Assembly: GCA_024401565.1 (NCBI GenBank)
Contig: JAKSKU010000007.1
Span: 19,317 to 83,316 of the forward strand
Direction: 5' to 3'
From: Paludibacteraceae bacterium
GTDB lineage: Bacteria; Bacteroidota; Bacteroidia; Bacteroidales; Paludibacteraceae
DNA: 64,000 bases
The notes beneath the pieces were generated by a model. It saw nothing but the letters and a program-made list of their open reading frames with translations. It was not told where the DNA came from and made no database searches. Below are positions 8,516-18,283 of the stretch, piece by piece (the first letter of the stretch is position 1; every line of letters starts with the position of its first letter). Made by a program: the position numbers and the translations under genes.

Positions 8516-9613
8516 TTATTTCTTGTTCTCCTTCATCATGGCCTCATACGCATCCTTCTCCTTCTGCCATTTTTCGCAATCTTTAGCCCATTTGTCAGCA
8601 TCGGCAAACAGTTTCTTGTCCACCACCTCTACAGCTTTGAACTGAGCTGCGGCCTTGCCAAACTCGCGGCACAGCATATAGTAGATGCCAAGGTCGTAGT
8701 GTATGGCCGACGATGTCTCTTTGGTAATGCGGACGTCGTCTATGCTGTCAGCTTCTGCAAGCCACGTCTCTTCGCATCCGCTTGTCTCCATTTTGAAAGC
8801 GTCGATATTCCACTCGTCGTCCTTAAGGATATTCACTGCGCCTTTAAGTTTGTTGACGGCATCATTGATTTCAATATATTCAGAGTTGTTTGACGAACGC
8901 TTCTTCGACTTGACAGTGTAGCACACAAGATCTTTGTTGGCAAGCAGGCGTGATGCTCCCACAAGGCTGCGGATCTTTTTGGTGTTGTATTCGCCCACGA
9001 CACTCTCAAACGACATGGCAGAGGCTGATTCCTGTACTTTCTCAACAGCCATACCTTCTCTTGGTTGCCAGCCTGAATTATAGTCCTTGGCGCATTTCAC
9101 GTCCTCCACGTAGATGGAACTTTTGTCGGGAAGAGTGATGGCCACATGGAAATCAAACGCTAGGTGCATATAAGCGCAGTAGTATTTGGTAGAGCTGTTC
9201 ATCTGCATTGGTATCTGGCCAGGTTTCATCTGTGATGAGCCAGGTGGATCCGTACGGGTAGGGACCCAGAATGTTCCGACTTTGATTTTTGTATTACGCT
9301 TCATTGGGTTAAACCTGTCTATTGCCATAGGTGTGACGGCATTAAACTGCGAATACCTGATAAGAAAGTCTGCTTCCGCTGGATTGCCAGTACGAATGAA
9401 TGATTCATTGTTGAGTTGGGCTACAGTGGCTGTGAACGTGCCGTCTTCAGCAAGAGTACCGTTCTCCACAAGAGCATAGAGTTTTTTTCCTACCGGCATT
9501 TTCAATTTAGGGTATGCCGACATGCTTAATGAGCCTATAGCTTCAGGCTCTGCAACTTGCGCCGATATCGCCATCGACACAAATAATGAAATAAGGACTA
9601 ATATTTTCTTCAT
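8516..9613 (-). CDS. Secreted protein with a TPR-like C-terminus, unknown function
   Basis: The 365-residue product starts at ATG 9613, which gives a proper signal peptide (MKKILVLISLFVSMAISAQ); the longer frame adds an implausible leader. The first 200 residues contain short beta-rich segments (FLIRYSQFNAV, YYCAYMHLAFDFHVAITLPD) that could form a barrel-like or sandwich domain. The last 70 residues (YDLGIYYMLCREFGKAAAQFKAVE, then a charged helix) look like one or two tetratricopeptide repeats. I do not recognise the family. The gene stands alone between two bidirectional terminators and is probably monocistronic. Periplasmic or outer-membrane location is inferred from the signal peptide only. 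Confidence 0.75.
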   Translation of the reverse strand: MKKILVLISLFVSMAISAQVAEPEAIGSLSMSAYPKLKMPVGKKLYALVENGTLAEDGTFTATVAQLNNESFIRTGNPAEADFLIRYSQFNAVTPMAIDRFNPMKRNTKIKVGTFWVPTRTDPPGSSQMKPGQIPMQMNSSTKYYCAYMHLAFDFHVAITLPDKSSIYVEDVKCAKDYNSGWQPREGMAVEKVQESASAMSFESVVGEYNTKKIRSLVGASRLLANKDLVCYTVKSKKRSSNNSEYIEINDAVNKLKGAVNILKDDEWNIDAFKMETSGCEETWLAEADSIDDVRITKETSSAIHYDLGIYYMLCREFGKAAAQFKAVEVVDKKLFADADKWAKDCEKWQKEKDAYEAMMKENKK

Positions 9614-9691
9614 ACCGTGAATTAATTCTGGCCACAAAGGTAATAAAAAACCAAAAATATCCAACTATTAGCCATTAACTATTAATAATAT

Positions 9692-9729
9692 AAGAAAAGG
9701 CGACGAGATTGCTCCCGTCGCCTTTTCTT
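9692..9729. terminator. Terminator with a 14-base perfect stem
   Basis: AAGAAAAGGCGACG (9692-9705) pairs perfectly with CGTCGCCTTTTCTT (9716-9729). On the minus strand it ends the giant gene whose stop is at 9744. The symmetric A/T tails would also let it work on the plus strand. Confidence 0.85.
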
Positions 9730-9743
9730 AATATCTGTCAACT

Positions 9744-12700
9744 TTAGTCGTTGATTAGAGTGAAGTGACCTACATATTTCTTTGCGATCTCTTCAATCCA
9801 AATTTCATACCAATAGTCGGTTGAAGGCATCTTGTGACCTTGATAAGTACCATCCCACGACTCGTTACCCTTGATCTCTGTAAGCTTCTTGCCGAAACGG
9901 TCGTAGATTGTGACTACTGCGTCTGGATAAGCTTCTGAAATTACTTCAGAGATGAATGAGTCGTTGACACCGTCGTTATTAGGACTCACAACGATAGGAA
10001 TCTCAAAGTTAGGAGCCTCCAATATAAATGGATACTCATTCATACATCCGTTGGCATCACGGATCACAGCCACGTGACGGCCATAAGCCACGTATGCCTC
10101 GTCAGACGAAGAGAAATCGTTGTTGTTGACCATATATTCGTATGGTGCCTTTCCATATTCTGTGTTTGGAACGATAAGCACGTTATGGTAGTCGATTTTC
10201 TTTACAGTGTCGATCATTGGCAGACCGGCGATTGTCACCTCAATATTGTCTGAATCCGAAGGACAAGCTTCAGAAGTTAGAACCACAGTGTATCTGTAAG
10301 TTCCTACCTTAGTCTCTGTGAATCTCAACAGACTGCTTTCAGAGACAACAGAATCTTTGTCGTTCTTCCATACGTAGCTTAATACGTCGCCTTCGTCGAT
10401 CTTCAGACCAAACTTCAAGTTTCCGATATTGTTCTCACAGATGGTAGTGTCGTTGCCTGTGATATGGAAACTGATAGGGTCATTTACTTTTACATTGATA
10501 CTCTCTTTGATGGTGCATCCACCATTTTGGCTGATAGTCAGACGGTATGTCTCGTCGTTGTTAGGAGAGACTTCTGCAGTCTTGTTGTCTGTGCTAACGG
10601 TCAATGTAGGATTAGTTTCCCATTCTACTTCGGCTGTTGAAGGAGAAAGTGTCTCTAGACCAATTTCAAGTGTGTTGCCCGCACATATAGGAGTGACCTC
10701 CTTAAGTGTGTATACAGGACGTGGGTTAACTGTGACTTGGCCGAATGCGTCTGAATAAGTACAGTTTTTCTTTGTGGCCTCGTATGTGTAGACGCCGGCG
10801 TTATCAGAAGTCACCTTCTTTAGCACAAGTTCGGCCGATGTTCCGACCTCCACGTTGTCTTTCTTCCAAACAATGTCAGGAGTCTCTGTTCCTGCAGTCA
10901 ACTGTGCTTTCAGAATTACTGTCTCACCCTCACAAATGATAGTGTCGAACTTCGTTGTAAAGTCTTTGATAGACGTTGAGATGATTTCCACGTCAAGGCT
11001 TGTTTCACATCCGTTTGTGTAAGTAAGCGTGTAGACGCCGCTTTCCTTTTTAGTGATAGTGTTGCCGCTAGTGTTGTCATCCCATGTGAATCCCGAACCA
11101 GTCACGTCTGCAACAATTCTCACGTCTTCGCCACAACTATAGAACACAGTTCCTGTAGGAGTCGCATTCATTACGACAGGAGTGCCTGTTCCTTCTGAGA
11201 TCTCAATCTTTCCGTCAACCTTTCCTTTGCTGATCTTGACTGTCTTATTGTAATTCTGGGTGCAGACACCGTCAGAGACTGTGACAGCGAAATCCGTTTT
11301 CTCGGAGATAGGGTCGCTGATGAACTCACCCTCTACTGTTGAATTGTTAGGCTTGTTCCATACATACGACAATGGAGAGCCAAATATTATCGTGTCAGGA
11401 GAAGATACTGCCAAGTTGACGATTGAGTTAGGACAAACAGAATCCTCACCCAAAATCTCAATCGTGCCTAAAGAGTGGATCTCAATAGTGACTGGGTATT
11501 TTTTCGACTGGCACTCTTTATCTGCAGAGACGCTGATAAAGCCCTGGATATTGTATACGCCTGAGGCTGATACTAGCTCATGTTGTCCAATAGTTGTGCC
11601 CCATGGCGAGAAGAATTTAGTTTTCTTAACCTCAATGCTCTTGGCTGGCGACCATAGTCCGTTGATGTTGACTGACTTTTCGCAAGAAACAGTATCTTTT
11701 GTTATAAGCTCTGGTTTAGCATAAATGCGAACCTCAACGAATGAAGCGCTACTTGTTTCTGACGTATTGCCTTGAGCCACGTAATATTTATTGATAGTCA
11801 CAGGCTTTCCTGGATCTGCAGTTGTAATGATTGTTGGCGGTGTTGTAAGAGTCACTCCACCATCTTTAGGATCCTTGTCATACCATATCAACGAATAAGC
11901 AGAGTTGGTTACAGAGGCAAAAGTCTCAATTGGATCTGGGTCTTCATCTTCGCAGTAGTGGACGATCTTGGTGTCTGGAATTGGTGTTTTTGTGATGATC
12001 ACTGTCACATCGCTCAATTCACTTTCACAACCCGTACTGCTTACCTGCTTTACCTTATATGTGATAGTGGTATCGTTTGTTACCAATTCAGGAGACGGAG
12101 CTGTTTCGCCCAATTCAACGTCGTTGCTATCGTACCACACCAGTTTGTTTGTTTCTGATGTAGGAACGACTGCGTTGTTGTCTTGCTCAGTAAGAGGCAG
12201 GAACTTACCGTCTACTGCATCAGATATAGTGTAGTGGATAGATCCTGCCGGAATTATCTTCTGCACATATTCGACATTTACCTCAATAGAAGATCTTTGA
12301 CCTACACAGACATTGTCCTGAGAGATTTTGTATATAGGCTCAACCTTATAGTCGCTCAGTTTTGTGTCGCTCACATTTGTTTCAGGAACAATATTGTCTA
12401 CTGGTCGATCATTCAAATAGAAGTTGTAAGATGAAGGATCTTTGCAAGTACTGCAAGATTTTAGCTTAAGTGCATTTGTCAAAGATAAAGCGTTGTCTCT
12501 AGCGCAATAGTTGACAACAGCGTCTTCAAAAGGAGTCACTTCGATAGCTGTGATAGTGATTATCGCTTTGTCACTGATAGCTCCAGCTTCGTTTTTCTGA
12601 GCCACTTTGTATACCTTCTCGCCACTTGAGGTAGCGGTATAGTTTGCAGGTATGCCGCTTATCACGTTATCGTTGTCATCATACCATACAAGAGTGTTGT

Positions 12701-15700
12701 CATCATCTGCTTTTGCAAGAGTTGTGACATCAATCTCTTTGTCTATACAGATAGTTGTGTCTTTAACCCTTGGTTTCTGGCTTTCTGTGACGATTACGCT
12801 GACAAGAGCTGGATCGCCAATACATCCCTCTGGTGACAATTCACGCACGTAGTAAGAGACATGACCAACTGTGCCCAAGTCTACAAGAACAGGAGTGCTG
12901 ATAGAGTCTCTAATAGCATCGTCTTCATTGTTATACCAAACCACGTGGTTTCCTGTGCCCGAAGGGGAAGCCATGTTGGTGATGTTCTCTTTCACGTCTT
13001 TCTTTAGAGGCAACTCCTTCTCTGGTTTCACTTTAGGAGTAGACGGTACAGGGTTGATCACAACCTCCCATTCTTTAGCCTCGCCCTTACATCCAGTAGC
13101 ATTGTCAGTAAGGACATAGTAATAAGTGTTGCGGACTTTATCGGCAGGAATGTCTTCAGCGTCTACAACAATAGTCTTGGTGATATCGCCGTACCACTCG
13201 ATTGTATGATCCTCGACTGCGATCTTACTTAAGTCAAGCGACTCATTCTTACATATTGACGCTTTGTCTGTTATCTCAGCGTCTGGAAGAGCATTGACTG
13301 TCAAAGAAACTGTCAAAGATGCCGCCGGATTGGCAGTCGGACAAGATGGATCTGAAATCTTCACCTTGTAGTCTCCCATCTCTTTTACAATGAATGAATC
13401 TACAGTTGTTGGATCACCCAAACTTGTATTGCCAAGGAAGAATTCATATTCATATTTGCTGCTCTTAGGAGAACCAACTGCTTTTAGCACTGTAGAGTCG
13501 CCGGCGCAAATCTCAGTTTCCTTGATTGTAAGCTCTGCTTTTTGCACACCCTCACAAGATTCATCAATACATTTGCTTTCTGCCTGTGCTGCTATTTCTC
13601 CATCTTTGTGTCCAAGCAAGCGAACATAAGCATAGTTGATGATCATCTCTTTGCAATCTTCAACTTTTCCTTCCCATGTTACTGTATATTTCTTTCCAAA
13701 AGGAATAGGATTGTCGATTCCTTGCTCAAATTTCCAAACGATAGAGTCGCCTAGAAGTGTACCTCCTTCATCAGCAGAAACGAAATCAATCTCGTCCGGC
13801 TTGCGGTCGACGATAGTTAGATCGTATGCGTAGTCTGTATGCACATGTATATTAGAGAATGCACACGAACCATTTGATGGAGCTTCAAAACCGAAGTATC
13901 CTTCATTTGTCGGAAGTCCGTCCACAGAAAACGATGCCAATTTACTTGTGTCCTTGCCAATCCAGACACGCATAATATCACCGTTCAGCTCTGCGTTTAT
14001 CTTCATGGAAGTGTTCTTGCTTGGAAGTGTGACACTCTTTTTCAAAGCTGAACCTTGATAACAATTCAAAATTGTTGCACCACCGCCATCGTAGTTGACG
14101 TAGATACCAAATCTGATGTTGTCGCGGAAGTAGATAATAGCTTCTGCGTCTCTATTTGAACTTCCTTGATTGACATTACAATCGGCGGAAATGAAGATAT
14201 TTGAAGACTTTGAATACTTGAATTTAGCATTCGCACCCATAGATAGGTTCGCTTTTCCTCCAGATACTGATGAGCTTCCTGCGTTTGTCAATGTCCAGTC
14301 GCTTGATGTCTTTGCCGCATCATTGAATATTGAACCGTGAGTTTGCTCATATTCTATAGTATATGTGATAGGATCCTCCTTTTCGTAATTCTCTTTATCT
14401 GCGCTCTTATGCATTGTTGTTGGAACAATAGGCTCTGGCACTTTGGCACATGTGACAGTGATAAGAGCAGTGTCACTGATAGGAGAGTTCTTATCTGCAG
14501 AAATCCATGCAGCGTTGATGATATCCTCATCATCTGTCTGACATTCTGCGCCAGAAGGGAATGTGATATTCGCGTTGTACTTTATAGAACCCTTTTGTTT
14601 AACCTGCATCTTTGGAATGTACCATATGATGATGTCACGGCCGTCTGAAGTCTTCTCGGTTTTCCATTCAGCGCCGTTTTCTTCAAGTGGACAATCTCCG
14701 ATGAAAGAGACGAACTCCATGCCCTTAGGCAATGTGTCTCGAATATATACATTCTCAACATCGCGGCCGGCCATAGGACCATTTCCTAAAACACGGCGCC
14801 ACACATATCCGTCGTACTCCTCAACCAATACGTTAGGCACAGTCTTTGGAGATTCCGAACAACCACATTCGATCCATTTTGTCACTGGCTTTTCGATTGT
14901 TGCTCCCTTTTCGTCCAATCTTTGCCAAGATGGAGTAATAGGATAGTATAGCCCTCCATCAGAATCAGTGAAGTCTCCCATTGACCAGTCGTCAGACCAG
15001 TCTACTTTGTCAGAGTAATTGTTACCATTGATTAGGTTTACTACACGCAATGGATAATCTCCACCTTTATGAATTGTACAGTTTGGATTTCCGGTATTCC
15101 AAGAAGTCACCATTGTTGTAGTGACAAGCAATGGAGCAAACTGCATGGATAGACGTTGATTCCATTTCTTTCCAGTGGTTTCATCTACGCCTTCCACAAC
15201 ATCTTCGTGAGTTATTTTAAATCCAGTTTTGTCTCCACCTTCGTAGATAGAAGGAACCACTGACCATCCATTTCCTCCATATCCGCTCGTTACGCCTGTG
15301 ACTGTTGGATCGTATAGGTAGTAAGATATACGATAGTTTCCATAGTTGATATATGATTCTACGGCATCGTTGAACAGACGGAATTTACATCCCATCTGAT
15401 TGCCTTGATCCTCGCATGCCCAAGAGACATTTACACGTGGGCGACCGCCGTCAATCCAACCTGCTTCAGAACTGTTTTCAAAGTCGATATTGAATGTCGC
15501 AACGTTGTCTGGGTTGATCTTTGGCCTGTCTACGGATTTTTCAATAATAAGAGAACGCTTAACAACATCTACGCAGTTACGCTGCATTGTCGCTGTCTGG
15601 TAGTTAGGGTACTCGTTAGTAGTCCATCCCAATCCGTTAGTACAAGTGATGTCTGCTGTTGTACAATAACGTCCTGAGGCATTAGGTCCAGCTTTACATA

Positions 15701-17696
15701 TATACGATACAAGACCTACGGTTTTTTTGTAGTTGGCTGAAGTGGTGTCTAGCACCCAACCAGCTTTGTTGTCGCTCTTGAAACCAGAAACATCTCCAAT
15801 ATTCCAAGTGATGGTTCTGTTGGCTGAGTTGTATACGCCACCGTTGTTTGCCTTTACGAATATGAAGTCATCGGGCAATGTTTCCACAATTTTAACTCCC
15901 TCTGCGTCAACAGAACCGTAGTTACGATAAGAAAGCAAGAATGTGATGGAGTCGCCAGTATAGCAATAAGTGATACTGTCCTTTATGGCTCGATAGATCT
16001 TCATGTTAGCTTTTGGTGTCATGGCGGAAGGGGCGTGATAGTTACCTGAGACAACCATCATACCCATTTGTCTTGCCCACCCGTGCATATAGTTTGATGT
16101 CTTACCTATATTACATTTTTCACTTGCAGGTGCTGATATGTCTTCAGCGTCACCTTTGGTGTCCCACTTGATGTTACATTCACGGTAAACAAGTCCCATC
16201 AATTCGTAGTCCTGCGCACCGACAGCCGCATAAGATCCTGTACCTGTCTGCATGCTTAATGAGCAGAAGAAATCTTGTCCATCTGTATTGACGCCTGTCA
16301 TAGGATCGTTTTGCCAACGGATTGTGGCGGGTCCACTATATGGCATGTTCTTAACGGAACCGTATTTAATACAGCGGGATGTATCTGTCGCGTCAGGATT
16401 CCAGTTTGAAGGATCGTTCATCCAGTCGCTAAGTCTTACAGCAGCGTCATATTCATATGTGTTTCCTCCGCTTATGACCTTATGAGAGGCCGGGTCCCAA
16501 GTATATTCTGGATTACCATGCCAAACATAGTTGGCAATAGTACGCCATGAACAACGATAATCCTCTCCTTGATTAAAGTTTGTGAATGTTGTCTGGCTTC
16601 CATCGTCGCTTACTGTACACCATCCAGCGGTAGGTACTGAGTATTTGCTTTTGCCGATCAACTTGCCGATCAACCAATCGGAAGAAGACTCTCCTTTACG
16701 GAACTGTTCGATCTCCCATGGGTCGCCGCCTAGTTCCTCGAACAATTCATAAAACTCTCTAAAATATGCGGGAGCATTATAGTCGATATGCTGTTGGCCT
16801 CCGCTACCGAATTCAGGAATAAGTTGTTTTCCTTTTACGTCAATTTCTGTAGTTCCAGGAAGAGAGTATGCTGTTTTTGATTCTGTGAACACAGTTGGGT
16901 TTGCAGTTGCCCATTTTGTCTGCTCGTCCCAAGTGTCTCCTCCTTTAGGATAACCATCCAATCCGATCATACCAGTGTTGACACGCATAGGGTCCTCTGT
17001 AGGAAACTTTGTGCTAAGAGCTACAAGACCTCTTATGACCTCAATCATTGCTTCCTTGTATGAAATTGGATTGCCGCAAGCATCGTTTACAATGTTTCCG
17101 TCAAGGTCTCTCATAAACTCACCCCATTGCTTATATGCGACGTAAAGAGCCAAAGCCACGTCAACGTCACCGTCAGCAGCGGTATTTCCTTCTATTCCAA
17201 GATCTCCTAAGGCGAATGGGCCATATTGATAGTTTGGAGCAAGATCGGAACATGCGGAATAGCTCTTTGATCTGCTTCGACGTTTGTCGTGTGTGCACAT
17301 CCAATAACCGTTGAATGTCACAACGTCTCCCATGTATGCGGCAGCCAACAATCCATAACCGTCTCCTTCCGTACAGTCGTATGCCGATTTGTACGGAGTC
17401 TCAATATATTTGTATCCTCCTACAGTTACTCCTGTATATTTGAACTCATTAGCGTGAACTTGGTATGCGTCACGTATGTCTTGTTCCATCTCTGCATGAA
17501 CAACACCTTCTGGGTTTTTGTTCGCAAGATTTCCCAAATTATGAGAACTGCCATAGGAGTATTCCAAAAACTGAGGGAATGGGAATGCCGGATTTCCTGA
17601 GTTAATGTGTACTGGGACGGCATTGACAAAACTTGCCGACAAAGCAAGTGCAATTGTCGCTCCAGAGTATAATAGATTGCGCATTATTCCTTTCAT
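9744..17696 (-). CDS. Giant T9SS-exported surface protein: GH8-like domain, DUF11 and Ig-like repeats, CHU_C sorting domain
   Basis: From ATG 17696 the product has 2650 residues with a signal peptide (SGATIALALSASFVNA); ATG 17684 is a possible alternative start. Residues about 27-555 resemble glycoside hydrolase family 8. TEGDGYGLL carries the likely acid E110, AADGDVDVALAL..W (D175, D177) keeps the spacing of the GH8 signature with three conservative changes, and EDYRCSWR (378-385) resembles the D-x-x-R-x-P-W-R motif. DUF11-like segments follow (565-640 and later), then a jelly-roll-like stretch and many Ig-like repeats with C-x-G-D/N and T-x-x-V-x-x motifs. The last 85 residues (VVSPNNDGVNDSF, YDRFGKKL, WDGTYQGH) are a gliding-motility-type (CHU_C) domain that directs type IX secretion. 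An exact -7 element lies at 17792-17785. I infer a polysaccharide-binding or -cutting adhesin. Confidence 0.85.
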   Translation of the reverse strand: MKGIMRNLLYSGATIALALSASFVNAVPVHINSGNPAFPFPQFLEYSYGSSHNLGNLANKNPEGVVHAEMEQDIRDAYQVHANEFKYTGVTVGGYKYIETPYKSAYDCTEGDGYGLLAAAYMGDVVTFNGYWMCTHDKRRSRSKSYSACSDLAPNYQYGPFALGDLGIEGNTAADGDVDVALALYVAYKQWGEFMRDLDGNIVNDACGNPISYKEAMIEVIRGLVALSTKFPTEDPMRVNTGMIGLDGYPKGGDTWDEQTKWATANPTVFTESKTAYSLPGTTEIDVKGKQLIPEFGSGGQQHIDYNAPAYFREFYELFEELGGDPWEIEQFRKGESSSDWLIGKLIGKSKYSVPTAGWCTVSDDGSQTTFTNFNQGEDYRCSWRTIANYVWHGNPEYTWDPASHKVISGGNTYEYDAAVRLSDWMNDPSNWNPDATDTSRCIKYGSVKNMPYSGPATIRWQNDPMTGVNTDGQDFFCSLSMQTGTGSYAAVGAQDYELMGLVYRECNIKWDTKGDAEDISAPASEKCNIGKTSNYMHGWARQMGMMVVSGNYHAPSAMTPKANMKIYRAIKDSITYCYTGDSITFLLSYRNYGSVDAEGVKIVETLPDDFIFVKANNGGVYNSANRTITWNIGDVSGFKSDNKAGWVLDTTSANYKKTVGLVSYICKAGPNASGRYCTTADITCTNGLGWTTNEYPNYQTATMQRNCVDVVKRSLIIEKSVDRPKINPDNVATFNIDFENSSEAGWIDGGRPRVNVSWACEDQGNQMGCKFRLFNDAVESYINYGNYRISYYLYDPTVTGVTSGYGGNGWSVVPSIYEGGDKTGFKITHEDVVEGVDETTGKKWNQRLSMQFAPLLVTTTMVTSWNTGNPNCTIHKGGDYPLRVVNLINGNNYSDKVDWSDDWSMGDFTDSDGGLYYPITPSWQRLDEKGATIEKPVTKWIECGCSESPKTVPNVLVEEYDGYVWRRVLGNGPMAGRDVENVYIRDTLPKGMEFVSFIGDCPLEENGAEWKTEKTSDGRDIIIWYIPKMQVKQKGSIKYNANITFPSGAECQTDDEDIINAAWISADKNSPISDTALITVTCAKVPEPIVPTTMHKSADKENYEKEDPITYTIEYEQTHGSIFNDAAKTSSDWTLTNAGSSSVSGGKANLSMGANAKFKYSKSSNIFISADCNVNQGSSNRDAEAIIYFRDNIRFGIYVNYDGGGATILNCYQGSALKKSVTLPSKNTSMKINAELNGDIMRVWIGKDTSKLASFSVDGLPTNEGYFGFEAPSNGSCAFSNIHVHTDYAYDLTIVDRKPDEIDFVSADEGGTLLGDSIVWKFEQGIDNPIPFGKKYTVTWEGKVEDCKEMIINYAYVRLLGHKDGEIAAQAESKCIDESCEGVQKAELTIKETEICAGDSTVLKAVGSPKSSKYEYEFFLGNTSLGDPTTVDSFIVKEMGDYKVKISDPSCPTANPAASLTVSLTVNALPDAEITDKASICKNESLDLSKIAVEDHTIEWYGDITKTIVVDAEDIPADKVRNTYYYVLTDNATGCKGEAKEWEVVINPVPSTPKVKPEKELPLKKDVKENITNMASPSGTGNHVVWYNNEDDAIRDSISTPVLVDLGTVGHVSYYVRELSPEGCIGDPALVSVIVTESQKPRVKDTTICIDKEIDVTTLAKADDDNTLVWYDDNDNVISGIPANYTATSSGEKVYKVAQKNEAGAISDKAIITITAIEVTPFEDAVVNYCARDNALSLTNALKLKSCSTCKDPSSYNFYLNDRPVDNIVPETNVSDTKLSDYKVEPIYKISQDNVCVGQRSSIEVNVEYVQKIIPAGSIHYTISDAVDGKFLPLTEQDNNAVVPTSETNKLVWYDSNDVELGETAPSPELVTNDTTITYKVKQVSSTGCESELSDVTVIITKTPIPDTKIVHYCEDEDPDPIETFASVTNSAYSLIWYDKDPKDGGVTLTTPPTIITTADPGKPVTINKYYVAQGNTSETSSASFVEVRIYAKPELITKDTVSCEKSVNINGLWSPAKSIEVKKTKFFSPWGTTIGQHELVSASGVYNIQGFISVSADKECQSKKYPVTIEIHSLGTIEILGEDSVCPNSIVNLAVSSPDTIIFGSPLSYVWNKPNNSTVEGEFISDPISEKTDFAVTVSDGVCTQNYNKTVKISKGKVDGKIEISEGTGTPVVMNATPTGTVFYSCGEDVRIVADVTGSGFTWDDNTSGNTITKKESGVYTLTYTNGCETSLDVEIISTSIKDFTTKFDTIICEGETVILKAQLTAGTETPDIVWKKDNVEVGTSAELVLKKVTSDNAGVYTYEATKKNCTYSDAFGQVTVNPRPVYTLKEVTPICAGNTLEIGLETLSPSTAEVEWETNPTLTVSTDNKTAEVSPNNDETYRLTISQNGGCTIKESINVKVNDPISFHITGNDTTICENNIGNLKFGLKIDEGDVLSYVWKNDKDSVVSESSLLRFTETKVGTYRYTVVLTSEACPSDSDNIEVTIAGLPMIDTVKKIDYHNVLIVPNTEYGKAPYEYMVNNNDFSSSDEAYVAYGRHVAVIRDANGCMNEYPFILEAPNFEIPIVVSPNNDGVNDSFISEVISEAYPDAVVTIYDRFGKKLTEIKGNESWDGTYQGHKMPSTDYWYEIWIEEIAKKYVGHFTLIND

Positions 17697-18029
17697 GCAA
17701 GTAAATTTTATGTGTACCCTATTAATTATAGTGTTTTTGTTATAGAATTCAATGTGCAAAAATCGAAAAATTTTGCAATATATACAAATTTATTTGGCAT
17801 TATATACAAGTTGTCCAACCACGTGTGGCTTCGGTTTCAAGTTTCAGGGTTCAAGTTTCAGGTTTCATCAACCATCCTTAACCCCTAATCCCTAACCATT
17901 CTTGATTTTGATAAAAATATAACCAATTAAATTACACTCGTTTATGAATATTTATTAAAAATAATCGTCAAAACGCTTGCACATATCACAAAAGAGCTAT
18001 ACTTTTGCATCGCAATTCAGAAATGAAGA
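17697..18029. other. Gene-free region with low-complexity repeats
   Basis: This stretch holds the presumed promoter of the giant gene (minus -7 TAAATTTG, 17792-17785) and one AGTTGTCCAA motif at 17819-17828. Imperfect copies of CAAGTTTCAGG/CAGGTTTCA lie at about 17835-17865, then ACCATCCTTAACCCCTAATCCCTAACC, and finally the tRNA-Leu promoter. No protein gene is visible. Confidence 0.6.
17977..18007 (+). promoter_or_regulatory. Promoter of tRNA-Leu
   Basis: TTG (17977-17979), a 20-base spacer and TACTTTTG (18000-18007) fit the Bacteroidota pattern and lie 22 bases before the tRNA. Confidence 0.6.
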
Positions 18030-18111
18030 GCCCAGATGGCGGAATCGGTAGACGCGCTGGTCTCAAACACCAGTGGGGCAACCCATCCCGGTTCGATCCC
18101 GGGTCTGGGTA
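18030..18111 (+). tRNA. tRNA-Leu (anticodon CAA)
   Basis: The acceptor stem is GCCCAGA/TCTGGGT, and the anticodon stem is CTGGT/ACCAG with loop CTCAAAC giving anticodon CAA. A long variable arm (TGGGGCAACCCA) is typical of class II tRNAs, and the T-arm is CCCGG/CCGGG with loop TTCGATC. The discriminator is A18111, as expected for leucine; CCA is not encoded. Confidence 0.97.
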
Positions 18112-18117
18112 CGCAGA

Positions 18118-18147
18118 AAGAGAATCAGAAATGGTTCTCTTTTTTTA
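18118..18147 (+). terminator. Terminator behind tRNA-Leu
   Basis: An AGAGAA/TTCTCT stem (18119-18124 with 18135-18140) is followed by a run of seven or more T. Confidence 0.75.
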
Positions 18148-18217
18148 TGCTTGGTTTTGAAAGAATGGGCTATGAATCCGAGAGAAAGCCAATGACATGA
18201 TTTATGGTTGCCTAAAT

Positions 18218-18246
18218 AAAAAAAGACGGCTCAAGAACCGTCTACA
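18218..18246 (-). terminator. Terminator of the epimerase/glycosyltransferase operon
   Basis: On the minus strand AGACGG pairs with CCGTCT around a short loop and a T-run follows (A-run at 18218-18224 on the plus strand). It lies 40 bases past the epimerase stop. Between them sit tandem ATTAACCATTAAC/ATTAACTATTAAC repeats (18250-18290). Confidence 0.75.
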
Positions 18247-18283
18247 TATTATTAACCATTAACCATTAACTATTAACTATTAA

